From Myxococcales bacterium (GTDB lineage Bacteria > Myxococcota_A > Polyangia > Polyangiales > Polyangiaceae): a stretch of 47,141 bases of DNA. The notes under the pieces were generated by a model. The model saw only the letters and a program-made list of their open reading frames with translations. It was not told the DNA's origin and made no database searches. The position numbers were made by a program, and so were the translations under genes. The DNA lies in assembly GCA_030590865.1 (NCBI GenBank), contig JAUVCD010000001.1, forward strand, positions 1 through 47,141, given 5' to 3'. Shown piece by piece: positions 8,753 to 17,841 of the stretch (its first letter is position 1; every line of letters begins with the position of its first letter).

Positions 8753-9763
8753 CTAGCCGCAGAGCGCTTTGGCTGCCGCCACGATGCGTTCGACGTTGGG
8801 CAGTGCCTGAGCTTCGCGGACCCGGGCAAAGGGAAGGGTGTCGTCCACCCCGACGCGGCCGTAGGTCGGCTTGAGGCCGGCTTCGAGGGCCGTTGCGGCC
8901 AACTCGCCGGACAGGCCGAAGTGTGTGTAGTCCTCGTCTACGACCAACATACGGCCGGTCTTGCGCACCGATTGGACCACGCAGGCGGTGTCGAGCGGTC
9001 GCACCGATCTCAGATCGATCACCTCACAGGAGATGCCGCTCGCTGTGAGCTCGGCGCATGCCTCTAGCGCTCGGTGCACGCCGACGGCGAGAGAAAGGAT
9101 GGTCAGGTCTCTGCCCGTGCGCCGGACGACGGCCTGGCCCAAGGGCACCGCCGGGAGCGGGTCAGGGACCACGCCCTCTGCTCCCGCCTTCGGGACGTCG
9201 AACTCGAGCATCTCGCGGCCCCCACGGCCCAGGAACTCGAGCCAACCCTCGGTCAGGAGTTTGGGCTCCATGAAGAACACCGGTCCGTCGTGTTCGATGG
9301 CCGTGCGCATCAGTCCGGCGGCGTCGGCCGGCGTCGATGGCACAACCACGCTCAGGCCCGGGATCCCGGCGAGCATGCCCCACAGGCTCTGTCCGTGCTG
9401 ACCGCCGTCTCCATAGCCGGCTCCGCAGGCGGCACGAACCACTAGGGGGCAGGTCCAAGTTCCGCCGGAGAAACTTTCCACCTTGGCCATGTGGTTGAGC
9501 ACCGAGTCCATCGCCACAGCGATGAAGTCCACCATCATGACCTCGACGACCGGCCGCAGGCCGGCCATGGCAGCGCCGACTGCTGCGCCCACGAAGGCGG
9601 CCTCGCTGATCGGAGCCGGCAGCACCCGGCTGGTGCCGAACTGGGTGTAGAGCCCAGGTCGCAGCATGTGCACGTCTTCGCCCATGACGACGATGCGCTC
9701 GTCAGCAGTCATCGCCTGGGCGATGGCTTCATCGACCGCTTCGTCGAGCTTCATCCGCGCCAT
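8753..9763 (-). CDS. 2-oxo acid dehydrogenase E1 component, beta subunit
   Basis: Beta subunit of a thiamine-diphosphate E1 of the pyruvate / acetoin / branched-chain family, which decarboxylates a 2-oxo acid or cleaves acetoin and passes the acyl group to an E2 lipoyl protein. The 336 residues cover a pyrimidine-binding domain (VVMGEDVHMLRPGLY, PISEAAFVGAAVGAAMAGLRPVVE without break) and a transketolase C-terminal domain (DLTILSLAVGVHRALEA, CEVIDLRSVRPLD). It overlaps the alpha-subunit gene: starts at 9763 (13-base overlap) or 9754 (ATGA overlap) are both possible. No E2 or E3 gene is in view, so the substrate cannot be fixed; PdhB and AcoB are the main options. Confidence 0.92.
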   Translation of the reverse strand: MARMKLDEAVDEAIAQAMTADERIVVMGEDVHMLRPGLYTQFGTSRVLPAPISEAAFVGAAVGAAMAGLRPVVEVMMVDFIAVAMDSVLNHMAKVESFSGGTWTCPLVVRAACGAGYGDGGQHGQSLWGMLAGIPGLSVVVPSTPADAAGLMRTAIEHDGPVFFMEPKLLTEGWLEFLGRGGREMLEFDVPKAGAEGVVPDPLPAVPLGQAVVRRTGRDLTILSLAVGVHRALEACAELTASGISCEVIDLRSVRPLDTACVVQSVRKTGRMLVVDEDYTHFGLSGELAATALEAGLKPTYGRVGVDDTLPFARVREAQALPNVERIVAAAKALCG

Positions 9764-10782
9764 TGGCTTACGTCCTTACACGCAAGGGACAGCGCGTCCC
9801 GGACCTCGTTTCGCACCGTTTCCTCGATCTCCGAGACCTCGGTTCCGTGACGGCGTCGCAGCACCCGTCGTGCTCGTACCAAGGGGTCGTTGCGGCCCCC
9901 CCGACGGTTGTCCCTCACTTTGACCAACAGGCGGGTCATGGACAGCAGGCTGCCGGCGCGGTCGGTCAGGCTCCCGCCGCCGGACTTGAGTGCTGCGGCC
10001 ATGATCTTTCGCAGCACCTCGGCACCTTGCTTCATGGGCTGACGGGCGGTCTTGACCATCGGGTCACCTAGGAAGTGCCCGTCCAGTCGCGAGCAGCGCG
10101 CCTGGATGAACGACGGCCCTTGGCCCCGCCGAGCACGGCGAAAGGCTCGCGCTGCCGCTGCATCGACTGATGAGCCATCCAGGCCATCGACGTCCTGCAC
10201 GACCAAACCGAAGCCGCGGGCTCTGGCCGCCAGGTCGCCGCCGGTCACCGAGGCGGTGTTGGTCGTGATGGCCCAGCCGTTGTCCTTGCAGACGAAGATG
10301 ACCGGTAGTGACCAGGCGGTGGCGAGGTTGAGGCTCTCGAGCAGCATGCCCTGATTGGCAGCCCCGTCACCGAAGAAGGCCACGGCCACCGAGCCCCGTC
10401 GGAGGAGTTTGGCGGCCAGGCCAAAGCCCGCCCCAGTCGGACCGGCAGCGCCTACGATGCCGCTGGCGGCGGCCAAGTGCCGTTGGGACATGAGGTGCAT
10501 GTGCCCGGCTTGACCACGACATAAGCCATCGGAGTGGCCCATCGACTCTTTGAGTATCGCTGCCATATCCACGCCCAGCAGCACCAGCACCGAGGTGCAA
10601 CGGTGGTCGAGGGCCACGGCGTCTCCAGCGCGCATGCGGGCCGTGATGGCTGCAGCGATAGCCTCCTCACCGGTGCCGAGATGCATCTCGCCCGAGATCA
10701 GGCCCTGCTTCCAAAGGTCAGCCAAGGCGAGCTCGAAAGCCCGTGCCTTGGCCATCCGCGCGTAGAGCTCAAGCTGCTTCAT
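9751..10782 (-). CDS. 2-oxo acid dehydrogenase E1 component, alpha subunit
   Basis: Alpha partner of the downstream E1 beta subunit; 343 residues. The thiamine-diphosphate motif is clear: FFGDGAANQGMLLESLNLA then LPVIFVCKDNGWAIT. The conserved GQAGHMHLM and TGAGFGLAAKLL segments are also present. The heterodimer would work in the cytosol as part of a large dehydrogenase complex. The gene lies 61 bases downstream of the EnvC-like gene on the same strand, so it could be read from the ftsEX promoter or from its own in that gap. A weak GGA about eight bases upstream supports the ATG at 10782. Confidence 0.92.
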   Translation of the reverse strand: MKQLELYARMAKARAFELALADLWKQGLISGEMHLGTGEEAIAAAITARMRAGDAVALDHRCTSVLVLLGVDMAAILKESMGHSDGLCRGQAGHMHLMSQRHLAAASGIVGAAGPTGAGFGLAAKLLRRGSVAVAFFGDGAANQGMLLESLNLATAWSLPVIFVCKDNGWAITTNTASVTGGDLAARARGFGLVVQDVDGLDGSSVDAAAARAFRRARRGQGPSFIQARCSRLDGHFLGDPMVKTARQPMKQGAEVLRKIMAAALKSGGGSLTDRAGSLLSMTRLLVKVRDNRRGGRNDPLVRARRVLRRRHGTEVSEIEETVRNEVRDALSLACKDVSQWRG

Positions 10783-10843
10783 TGCTCGTTCCGCTGCTGA
10801 ACGAGCTATCGCGCCGTTCTGCCGCTGGCAAGCTCGGAGGCAG

Positions 10844-11845
10844 CTACAGGCCTAGCCAGGGTGCCGGGTCGAGCATGCGGCGGCCCCGGCGCAGCTCGAA
10901 GTAGAGCGTTGGCCGGTGGGAGCTCGTCCGCAGCACCCAGCCAAGGCGGGCTCGTTCGAGGAGCTGCTCCTTGACCTTCACTTCGGTGCGCTGCAGGCCT
11001 CCGTAGACCGTGTAGTAGCCTTCGCCGTGTTGGACGACGACCGTCTCGCCGTGGTCGGTCTGACCCACGAAAGCGACCTGTCCGGCGTAGACTGTTCGTA
11101 CCGCGGCATCTCGGGCGGCCACCAGCTGCAGCCCCTCTTCGGTGGGCTTGTGGGGCGTCAACACCTCGAACCGCCCGGTGAGGGGGAACGAGAGCCGCCC
11201 CTTCATCTGGGAGAAGCGCACCAGCGGCTCGCCGGCGACCGGTCCGGTGTCGGCACCGTAGATCGCCAGGTGGGGCAAGGCATCAGAGGCTCCGCCGAAA
11301 GCCCGGAGGAAGGCGGCGCGGCGCTCTTCACCTTCCCGCATGGCCACTTTTGCACGGCGCATCGCCTCACGCTGGACCATCAGAGGCGCTTTCTCGGTCG
11401 TCACCCGGCGCAGCTGTCGCGTGGCCTCTGCTTGCCGATCGGTGAGCTTCCGCTCCAGCACGACGTCTCGGGACAGAGCCGCTCGCAGGCGCTCGACGGT
11501 GGTGGCGTGATCGACCAGCGCCTCGAAGCCCCCGCCTACCGGCAAGAGACCCGCCCGAACCAGTCGATAGTAGGCGCGACCACGGGCCACCATCCGTCGG
11601 TGGGCTGTGTCGATTCTCGGCTGCAGCTCTTCGATCTCTTTTTGGAGCCGCCGCTCCTTGTTGTCGAGCTCGGTGACCATCCGCTCGAAGGCTTGCGTGC
11701 CCCGGAGCTCTTTGGGGGCTTGCCGGCTGGTTGGACGGGACGGACCAACTCGGTCGGCGTAAGCAGCAGCCGAGCCGGCGACCAGGACAGCGAGGATGAT
11801 GGCCGTCATCCCCAGTGGGTTGCGCCCTAAGCCAGAGGCCTTCAT
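10844..11845 (-). CDS. EnvC-like degenerate LytM (M23) murein hydrolase activator
   Basis: A 333-residue exported protein. A signal anchor (MTAIILAVLVAGSAAAYA) precedes about 150 residues of heptad-rich, charged helix (ERMVTELDNKERRLQKEIEE onward), then a linker and a C-terminal LytM-like fold (about 225-333). All catalytic positions of M23 peptidases look lost: the HxGxD site reads EEGLQ, the YxHL site YGGL and the final HLHF site TLYF. In EnvC such a degenerate domain does not cut peptidoglycan but activates amidases under FtsEX control. It starts one base after the ftsX stop, which supports that role strongly. The EnvC name is inferred from domain order and context. Confidence 0.85.
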   Translation of the reverse strand: MKASGLGRNPLGMTAIILAVLVAGSAAAYADRVGPSRPTSRQAPKELRGTQAFERMVTELDNKERRLQKEIEELQPRIDTAHRRMVARGRAYYRLVRAGLLPVGGGFEALVDHATTVERLRAALSRDVVLERKLTDRQAEATRQLRRVTTEKAPLMVQREAMRRAKVAMREGEERRAAFLRAFGGASDALPHLAIYGADTGPVAGEPLVRFSQMKGRLSFPLTGRFEVLTPHKPTEEGLQLVAARDAAVRTVYAGQVAFVGQTDHGETVVVQHGEGYYTVYGGLQRTEVKVKEQLLERARLGWVLRTSSHRPTLYFELRRGRRMLDPAPWLGL

Positions 11846-11846
11846 C

Positions 11847-12734
11847 TCAGATCCTCACTGCCTTGCGCAGGCTCACCCAGGCTGTGGTGGCGCCTAGGAA
11901 CGCTCCCATCGCCACCATGGCCGCCACGACCGGCCAAGGGAGAAACGCCGGCTGAACGCCGAGCAAGCTGGCCAGTTGGGTGTCGAAACGGTTGTGCACG
12001 ATCATGTACAAGAGGCCCAGCAGCAGCACCGCTGCGCCCGCTCCGACGGCCCCCTGCATGGCCCCTTCGACGATGAAGGGGCGGCACACGAACTTGGTTG
12101 TGGCGCCGACGAGGCGCAGCACTTCTACTTCAACGCGCCGTCGTTCGAGCAACAAGCGCATCGTCGAGGCCACCACGCTCACAACGGCCGCGAAGACGAC
12201 CAAGGCGAGAAAGAGGCTCGCGGTCACGCCGCCGCGGAGCAGCTGGGAGAGCCGCTCGGTCCAGCGCTGATAGGTCTCCACCATCTCCACCATCGGCAGG
12301 GAGCGGAGCTTGAGCGCCAAGAGGCTCAACTCCGAATCGTCCACCGATTCGGAAAAGGCCAGCTCTACCGAGCTTGGAAAGGCCTCGGGGGGTAGCGCTG
12401 CCAGCTGCTCATCACCGCTCTGGGCGATGACCTCGTCGCGCGCTGCCTCGCGAGAGACGAGCCGGGTGCGCGTTACGCCTGAGGTCGCTTTCAACGCCTG
12501 GACTAGCTCTTGGGTGTCCTTCTCCGAGGCGCCGTCCCGCAGATAGACGGTGGCCCGTCCGGCTCGAGACCAGCGGTCCCTCACCGAGGCGAGGTTGGTG
12601 ACCACCAGCAGAGCCGATGCCAGACATACGAAAGCCACGGCCAGGGAGAAGACGGATAGCGCTTGAAGCCGCCAGTTGCTGCGCCCTGCACGCCACGTTC
12701 CCAGAAAACGATATGGTTTGCTCGAGCCGCCCAT
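11847..12734 (-). CDS. ftsX: Cell division protein FtsX (ABC transporter-type permease)
   Basis: About 295 residues with the FtsX layout: one N-terminal membrane helix (about 30-50), a large periplasmic loop (about 50-165) carrying VYLRDGASEKDT and an amphipathic middle, then three membrane helices near the C-terminus (LFLALVVFAAVVSVV, GAGAAVLLLGLLYMIV, VVAAMVAMGAFLGATTAWV). FtsX carries the signal from the ATPase FtsE across the membrane to EnvC-type activators during septation. A TTG at 12743 with GGAGG four bases upstream competes with the ATG at 12734 (GGAG three bases upstream), so the start may be nine bases longer. It sits between ftsE and the EnvC-like gene. Confidence 0.9.
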   Translation of the reverse strand: MGGSSKPYRFLGTWRAGRSNWRLQALSVFSLAVAFVCLASALLVVTNLASVRDRWSRAGRATVYLRDGASEKDTQELVQALKATSGVTRTRLVSREAARDEVIAQSGDEQLAALPPEAFPSSVELAFSESVDDSELSLLALKLRSLPMVEMVETYQRWTERLSQLLRGGVTASLFLALVVFAAVVSVVASTMRLLLERRRVEVEVLRLVGATTKFVCRPFIVEGAMQGAVGAGAAVLLLGLLYMIVHNRFDTQLASLLGVQPAFLPWPVVAAMVAMGAFLGATTAWVSLRKAVRI

Positions 12735-12796
12735 CTGCTCCAATGTTCCTCCGAGTCTCGTCGGCCGCTACGGCGGCTCAATCACCGCCAGGCGCG

Positions 12797-13588
12797 TCAC
12801 ACTGCCATCCGCACGCCGCTGTCATCGTCGAGCCAGTCGAGTGCATCGAGCCCGTCCTGTGCGTCGGTCGCTTTGCCCTCGTCGAGCACCACCACCCGCC
12901 GGGGTCGCACGTCCAAGAGCGAACGGTCGTGGGTGGCGAACACTACGGTCGTCCCAGTGTCGTGGATGTCCTCGAAGAGGCCGAGAATGTCGATGGCTAG
13001 CTGGGGATCCAGGTTGCCCGTTGGCTCGTCGGCGAGGATGAGCGCCGGCTCGGCAACGATGGCCCGGGCGATGGCGACTCGTTGTTGCTCGCCACCAGAG
13101 AGCACCTCGGCTCGAGCGCCACCGCGGCCGGTGAGCCCGACGCGCTCGAGGGCCTCGCTGACCCGCGTTCGGACTACTCGGGTCGGCATGCCAATCACCT
13201 CTAAGGCGATGGCCACGTTCTCGAAGGCTGACCAGTCTGGCACCAGCTTGAAATCTTGAAAGACGACACCGATGTTGCGTCGCAGTGCGGGCACCGAATC
13301 GGCCTTGAGACGGGCCACATCTCGGCCCATGAACAACAGCCGCCCGTCGTCAGCTAGCTCGGCGCGGTACATCAGGTGCAGCAGGGTGCTCTTGCCCGAC
13401 CCCGAGGGGCCGGTGATGAACACGAACTCACCACGCTCGATGGTGAGCGAGAGGGCGCGCAGCACTGGCTGATCCGCGTCGTAGGACTTGAAAACGTCCT
13501 CGAAAACGATGATTGGTTTGTCAGCCGCAGAGGCGTCAAACCGGTGTCCCGTTCTCAGGGCGCGAAAGCTGCGATGCGCCGATCCCAT
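12797..13588 (-). CDS. ftsE: Cell division ATP-binding protein FtsE
   Basis: A 263-residue ABC ATPase. Walker A GPSGSGKST, Q-loop VVFQDFKLV, signature LSGGEQQRVAIARA, Walker B LILADEPTGNLD and the H-loop ATHD are all intact. FtsE hydrolyses ATP at the inner face of the membrane and drives FtsX, which in turn controls septal peptidoglycan hydrolysis. The N-terminus carries about 25 residues before the usual family start (IIVFEDVFKSY) and the C-terminus an acidic extension (DALDWLDDDSG). No other start codon is available between the ATG and the conserved region. It heads an ftsE-ftsX-envC run with small gaps and diverges from the PilZ gene. Confidence 0.94.
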   Translation of the reverse strand: MGSAHRSFRALRTGHRFDASAADKPIIVFEDVFKSYDADQPVLRALSLTIERGEFVFITGPSGSGKSTLLHLMYRAELADDGRLLFMGRDVARLKADSVPALRRNIGVVFQDFKLVPDWSAFENVAIALEVIGMPTRVVRTRVSEALERVGLTGRGGARAEVLSGGEQQRVAIARAIVAEPALILADEPTGNLDPQLAIDILGLFEDIHDTGTTVVFATHDRSLLDVRPRRVVVLDEGKATDAQDGLDALDWLDDDSGVRMAV

Positions 13589-13758
13589 CGGGTTCTGACG
13601 TATCAGGCACCACCGAGTCGGGAAACTTTTCGGCGGCTCCTTCGGTGCCGTTGCGGAGGGGAGGTCTCCGTCTGTGGGCGAGCGCTGCCGCCCGGTGGCG
13701 ATATTTGCTAGGCTTGCGCACTGAAGAGGGTCTGGCTAAACCCCCAGCGGGGAGAATC

Positions 13759-14745
13759 ATGGCGGAACCGAAACAACTGGCGAACAGGGCGCGGAACGAT
13801 CTCGCTCAGGCACTGGAGTCGCTCCAGTCGAGTCCCGATGTCCCTGAGCGGCTGCTCGAAATCGCGGCGCCGATTGCCCAGTCCATGGGCATTCTCCACA
13901 GGGTCGAGCAAACCGGTCAGGCCGAGGTGGCCACCTGTCAGCAGGCACTCGACAACGTCCGCAACGCCTTGAACGCCTTGCAGGCCGTTGGAGTGTCCAA
14001 CCCGGCGGTGGAAAATGCGATGGAGGCGGTTGCTGGCTCGCTCAGCAAGCTCTTCGCCCTTTCGAAGACCGTGTCTGATGCAGCAGCGGCCAGGGGAGTC
14101 GCGGCCGCGCCGCAGGCCCCTGTTCAGCCGCAACCCGCCATGGCCCCGGTCGCAGCGCCGCAGCCTGCGCAGCAGCCCGTTGCGCCGCAGGTCGCGCAGC
14201 CCCAAGCAGCCGCCCCGGTTCATGCCGCGGCTCCCGCCCAGCCGTTGGACCACACGGCCATGGCTGGGACCCCGCAGATGGCCGCCCCCACGGCGCAGGC
14301 CCAAGATCAGCAAGCTGGCGGCGGCACGGTGATGATGAACGATGGGGCCGGTCCCGCGGTGGGGGTCAAGGACGACCATGTCGTCGGAATGACGGGTGCT
14401 CCGCCACCTCCTTCAGGCGCTCAGCAGATTGACGTCGAGCTCGGCGCTCACAGCACGTCGAATTTCTACAAAGGTCTCAGCGGCAACGACGTGATCGATC
14501 ACGGTGGCATTTTTGTCGGTACCTACAAGGTGCCGAAGATGAATACACCGGTGGTTCTCCGGATTCTGCTGCCTGGAGACCTCGAGTTCGTCGCTGATGG
14601 CATCGTGCAGTGGACCCGGGATACGCGCAGTGGCGAATCCGAGCCCGGCTTCGGCGCCAAGTTCACCCGGATTCCGCCCGAGGGGCGCACGCTCGTCTAC
14701 CGCTACGTCAAGAACCGCGAGCCCATGTTCTACGACGACATGTGA
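13759..14745 (+). CDS. PilZ-like (TIGR02266-type) domain protein
   Basis: A 328-residue cytosolic protein in three parts. Residues 1-110 are helical (VPERLLEIAAPIAQSMGI and following). Residues 115-205 are a Pro/Ala/Gln-rich linker (VAAPQPAQQPVAPQVAQPQ). The C-terminal 110 residues match the Myxococcus paralogous PilZ-like domain TIGR02266: a THS-like start, SNFYKGLSGNDVIDHGGIFV, ILLPGD, ADGIVQWTRD and PGFGAKF. Canonical PilZ proteins bind cyclic di-GMP through RxxxR and DxSxxG; neither motif is clear here, so binding is uncertain. GGGGAG six bases before the ATG supports the start. Its stop TGA shares one base with the ATG of the next gene. Confidence 0.85.
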   Translation: MAEPKQLANRARNDLAQALESLQSSPDVPERLLEIAAPIAQSMGILHRVEQTGQAEVATCQQALDNVRNALNALQAVGVSNPAVENAMEAVAGSLSKLFALSKTVSDAAAARGVAAAPQAPVQPQPAMAPVAAPQPAQQPVAPQVAQPQAAAPVHAAAPAQPLDHTAMAGTPQMAAPTAQAQDQQAGGGTVMMNDGAGPAVGVKDDHVVGMTGAPPPPSGAQQIDVELGAHSTSNFYKGLSGNDVIDHGGIFVGTYKVPKMNTPVVLRILLPGDLEFVADGIVQWTRDTRSGESEPGFGAKFTRIPPEGRTLVYRYVKNREPMFYDDM

Positions 14746-17700
14746 TGACCTGGCTCCGTCGCCTCTTGTCCGTGACGGCGACCATCGCGTTCGTGCTCTT
14801 GTGTGCGGCCCCCTCAGAGGCAGCCGGTGATCCTGATCTCGACTGGTGGACCATCGAGACGAAGCACTTTCGAATCCACTACGAGAAGGACCTCGAGCCG
14901 GTGGCCACTCGGGTTGCCCGCCTGTCCGAAGCAATTCACAGCCGTCTCATCGGTCCGCTGGGCTACGTGCCTAGCGAGCGCACTGAAGTCGCGATAACCG
15001 ACTTCACCGATCGCGCCAATGGGTCGGCTACCGCCGTTCCCTTCAACGCGGTGCGACTGTTCGTGACGGCACCAGGCGACGTCTCAGCGCTGGGTGACTA
15101 CGACAACTGGTACCTGGGTCTGATGACCCACGAGTACACCCACATCCTGCACATCGACAACGTGTCGGGGATCCCGTCGTTGGTCAACGCCGTGATTGGC
15201 AAGACGCTGATCCCGAACCAGCTGCAGCCCCGCTGGATCCTCGAAGGGCTGGCGGTCGTTGCCGAGAGTGCCTTCTCCAGCGGTGGGCGCATCCGTTCGT
15301 CTTTGTTCGACATGTTCATTCGGGCGGACGTGGTGGACGGCAACATCGCCCGCCTGGACCAGATGTCCGCCCATGCGCGTCGTTGGCCGCGGGCCACTCT
15401 CTGGTACCTCTACGGATCCCGCTTCGTTCAGTGGATTGTCGACGTCTATGGCCTCGATACCATCCGTGCCGTGTCTGTCGATTATGGCGCCTCGGTGCTT
15501 CCCTTCGGGGTCAACCGCGCCATCCGGCGGCAGACAGGCAAGACCTACGAAGAGCTCTACGAGGGGTTCGTCGACCATCTCGAACGGGGCTATGCCCGGC
15601 AGCTGAAGACGGTGCGCACCCGCGGCCTGCGTGAGGGAAAGCGGGTCACTTTCCATGGCATGCAGGTGCACTACCCGCGGTTCGTGCCCAAGAGCGCACG
15701 GCAAGGCAGCAAGGTCGAGCTGGTCTACCTGCGTGACGATTCTCACAATCGGTCGGGGATCTATCGGCTGGATCTGGCCGTTCACAGCGGTAGCCAGCGC
15801 CCCCGGGAGCAGCTCTTGGCGCGCACGTCCGGCGGTGGCCCGGCGGCCTTCGGACCTGATGGCACGCTGTTCTTCTCGAGCGTGGTTCCCTTCAAGCGAG
15901 CCTACCGGCGCACGGATCTGTTCAGTCTGCCACCGGGGCAGCGCGCGCCTGCGGGTGATGAGTCATTTCGCAGGCGTCTGACCGTGGGCTTGCGGGCCGA
16001 TGCTCCGACCGTGGGGCCCCTGGGTCGACAGGTTGCCTTCACGGTCAACCAACGGGGCACGACAACCCTCAAGCTCGCCGAGCTGTCGGCAGAGGGTAAG
16101 CTGAGCGGCACCCGCACCCTGGTTCCGAGCAAGCCCTTCGATCAGGCCTACACTCCGGTGATTTCGCCTGACGGGGGCAAGCTCGCCTATAGCGCCTGGC
16201 TCGCCGGGGGGTATCGGGACATCCGCATCGTCGATCTGGCAACCGGGGCGGTCGATCAGGTGACTAACGACCGGGCGCTGGACACCAATCCGGCTTGGTC
16301 AGCTGATGGCAGCAAGCTCTACTTCAGCTCCGATCGCACCGGCATCTTCAACATCTACCAGCTCGATCTGGAAACCCGGCAGCTGAAACAGGTGACCAAC
16401 GTCCAGATTGGCGCGCTCATGCCCACGGTCAGCGAGGATGGCAAGCTGCTGGTCTACGTGGGCTACACCACTGCGGGCTACGATCTCTACGCGATGGGCC
16501 TCGATCCGGCGCGGTACCTCGAGGCGCTGCCACCGCCAAAGGACCGCCCCGATCCCTACGGCGAGGCGCCGCCGGTCCCGATGACCAAGCGTCGCTACAA
16601 CCCGCTACCCACCTTGATGCCTCACCGCTACGGCGTCGAGCTGTCAGAAGGGAACTTCGACGGCTACGCTGCCTTGGTCACGGTGGAGGGTGCCGACATG
16701 GCCGGTCATCACGGCCTCGCCTTCTCACTATTGGCCGACCCGGCTGCACCGCTGCCTCAGCTGGCCTTCGACTACGTGTACCGGCGGCTGCCCGTCGATC
16801 TGAGCTTGAGGGTCTCCAACAGGGTCACTCGGCGAACTGACTTCCGTTTCAACGATCAGAAGCCCGAGTACTACGAGAAGGCCTACGGCGTTCGTTCTGG
16901 CATCAGCTACACCGATGCGGCCGAGTTCAGTACCCAGCGGATCAGCTTTGCCCACAACGCGACGATTCTGGATGCGGAGCTCCCAATGGACCAAGTGGGC
17001 GCCCTCGATCCCTATGCCACGACGACGAAGGATCCACTCCGTGGCTTCCTCTCGCTGTCCCACGTGGGTTACTCCTTCTCGAACGTCGAGGGGTCGTTCT
17101 TCACCGCCGGCTCGGCGCGAGGCTTTTCGCTCGCCCTCGGCCTCGATGTGGCCGACGAGTTCCTCGGCAGCCAGGAGAGCCTTTACTCTGCCGACTATCG
17201 GGCAGTGGCTTACTTTCCCATGCCATGGCCCGGGCGCCACACGCTGGCCATTCGCAGCGCTGGCGGGCTCGCCAAGGGAACCTATTCTCGTCGCGGGGTC
17301 TTTGGTATCGGTGGCTACAACCTTACCAATCTCAGCTTGCTCGACACGCTGACGACCACCATCTTCGATGCCGCCTTCGTGCTACGGGGCTACGAGCCTG
17401 GTGCTTTTTTCGGGTCGACCTACGTGCTCGAGAATCTCGAGTACCGGTTTCCCATCGCCGATGTCGACCGCGGGCCATCCACGCTGCCCATTTTCCTGCG
17501 CCGCATCGATGGCAATCTGTTTCTCGACTACGGCGGCGCCTTCAACAAGCTCGACTATGACGACATCGAGCTCATGAGCGACGGCGCACTGATCCACTCG
17601 GATGACCTGCACACTGGCGCCGGCGTCGAGCTCTGGTTTGGCGTGACGCTGGCCCATGTGGTCAACATGCAGATGCGCCTTGGCTACGCCTACGGTTTCA

Positions 17701-17756
17701 GCGGCGTGGCGATCGACGGTGGCCAGTGGTATTTTCTCGCGTCTAACGCCTTCTAG
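14745..17756 (+). CDS. Exported HEXXH / TolB-propeller / outer-membrane barrel fusion
   Basis: A 1003-residue protein starting at the TGATG overlap with the PilZ gene. Residues 1-27 form a signal peptide ending in EAAG. A gluzincin-like region holds HEYTH (129-133) and a downstream ILEGLA whose Glu167 would be the third zinc ligand. The middle (about 300-600) has TolB-type propeller blades: SPDGGKLAYSA, WSADGSKLYFSSDRTG, VSEDGKLLVYVG. From about 680 to the end the sequence alternates like a beta-barrel with BamA/D15-type elements (GGYNLTN, LRGYEPGAFFGST, ENLEYRFPI, LDYGGAF) and ends in Phe. It probably sits in the outer membrane with the protease and propeller in the periplasm. Protease activity is inferred from motifs only. 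Confidence 0.85.
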   Translation: MTWLRRLLSVTATIAFVLLCAAPSEAAGDPDLDWWTIETKHFRIHYEKDLEPVATRVARLSEAIHSRLIGPLGYVPSERTEVAITDFTDRANGSATAVPFNAVRLFVTAPGDVSALGDYDNWYLGLMTHEYTHILHIDNVSGIPSLVNAVIGKTLIPNQLQPRWILEGLAVVAESAFSSGGRIRSSLFDMFIRADVVDGNIARLDQMSAHARRWPRATLWYLYGSRFVQWIVDVYGLDTIRAVSVDYGASVLPFGVNRAIRRQTGKTYEELYEGFVDHLERGYARQLKTVRTRGLREGKRVTFHGMQVHYPRFVPKSARQGSKVELVYLRDDSHNRSGIYRLDLAVHSGSQRPREQLLARTSGGGPAAFGPDGTLFFSSVVPFKRAYRRTDLFSLPPGQRAPAGDESFRRRLTVGLRADAPTVGPLGRQVAFTVNQRGTTTLKLAELSAEGKLSGTRTLVPSKPFDQAYTPVISPDGGKLAYSAWLAGGYRDIRIVDLATGAVDQVTNDRALDTNPAWSADGSKLYFSSDRTGIFNIYQLDLETRQLKQVTNVQIGALMPTVSEDGKLLVYVGYTTAGYDLYAMGLDPARYLEALPPPKDRPDPYGEAPPVPMTKRRYNPLPTLMPHRYGVELSEGNFDGYAALVTVEGADMAGHHGLAFSLLADPAAPLPQLAFDYVYRRLPVDLSLRVSNRVTRRTDFRFNDQKPEYYEKAYGVRSGISYTDAAEFSTQRISFAHNATILDAELPMDQVGALDPYATTTKDPLRGFLSLSHVGYSFSNVEGSFFTAGSARGFSLALGLDVADEFLGSQESLYSADYRAVAYFPMPWPGRHTLAIRSAGGLAKGTYSRRGVFGIGGYNLTNLSLLDTLTTTIFDAAFVLRGYEPGAFFGSTYVLENLEYRFPIADVDRGPSTLPIFLRRIDGNLFLDYGGAFNKLDYDDIELMSDGALIHSDDLHTGAGVELWFGVTLAHVVNMQMRLGYAYGFSGVAIDGGQWYFLASNAF

Positions 17757-17841
17757 CCCACCGGTCGCCGTCGTTGGATCAGGGGCAGTGCTGGGTTCAG
17801 AGAACTTGGCCCGCCAGCGGTGGGTCCTGTACAGGCGAGGC

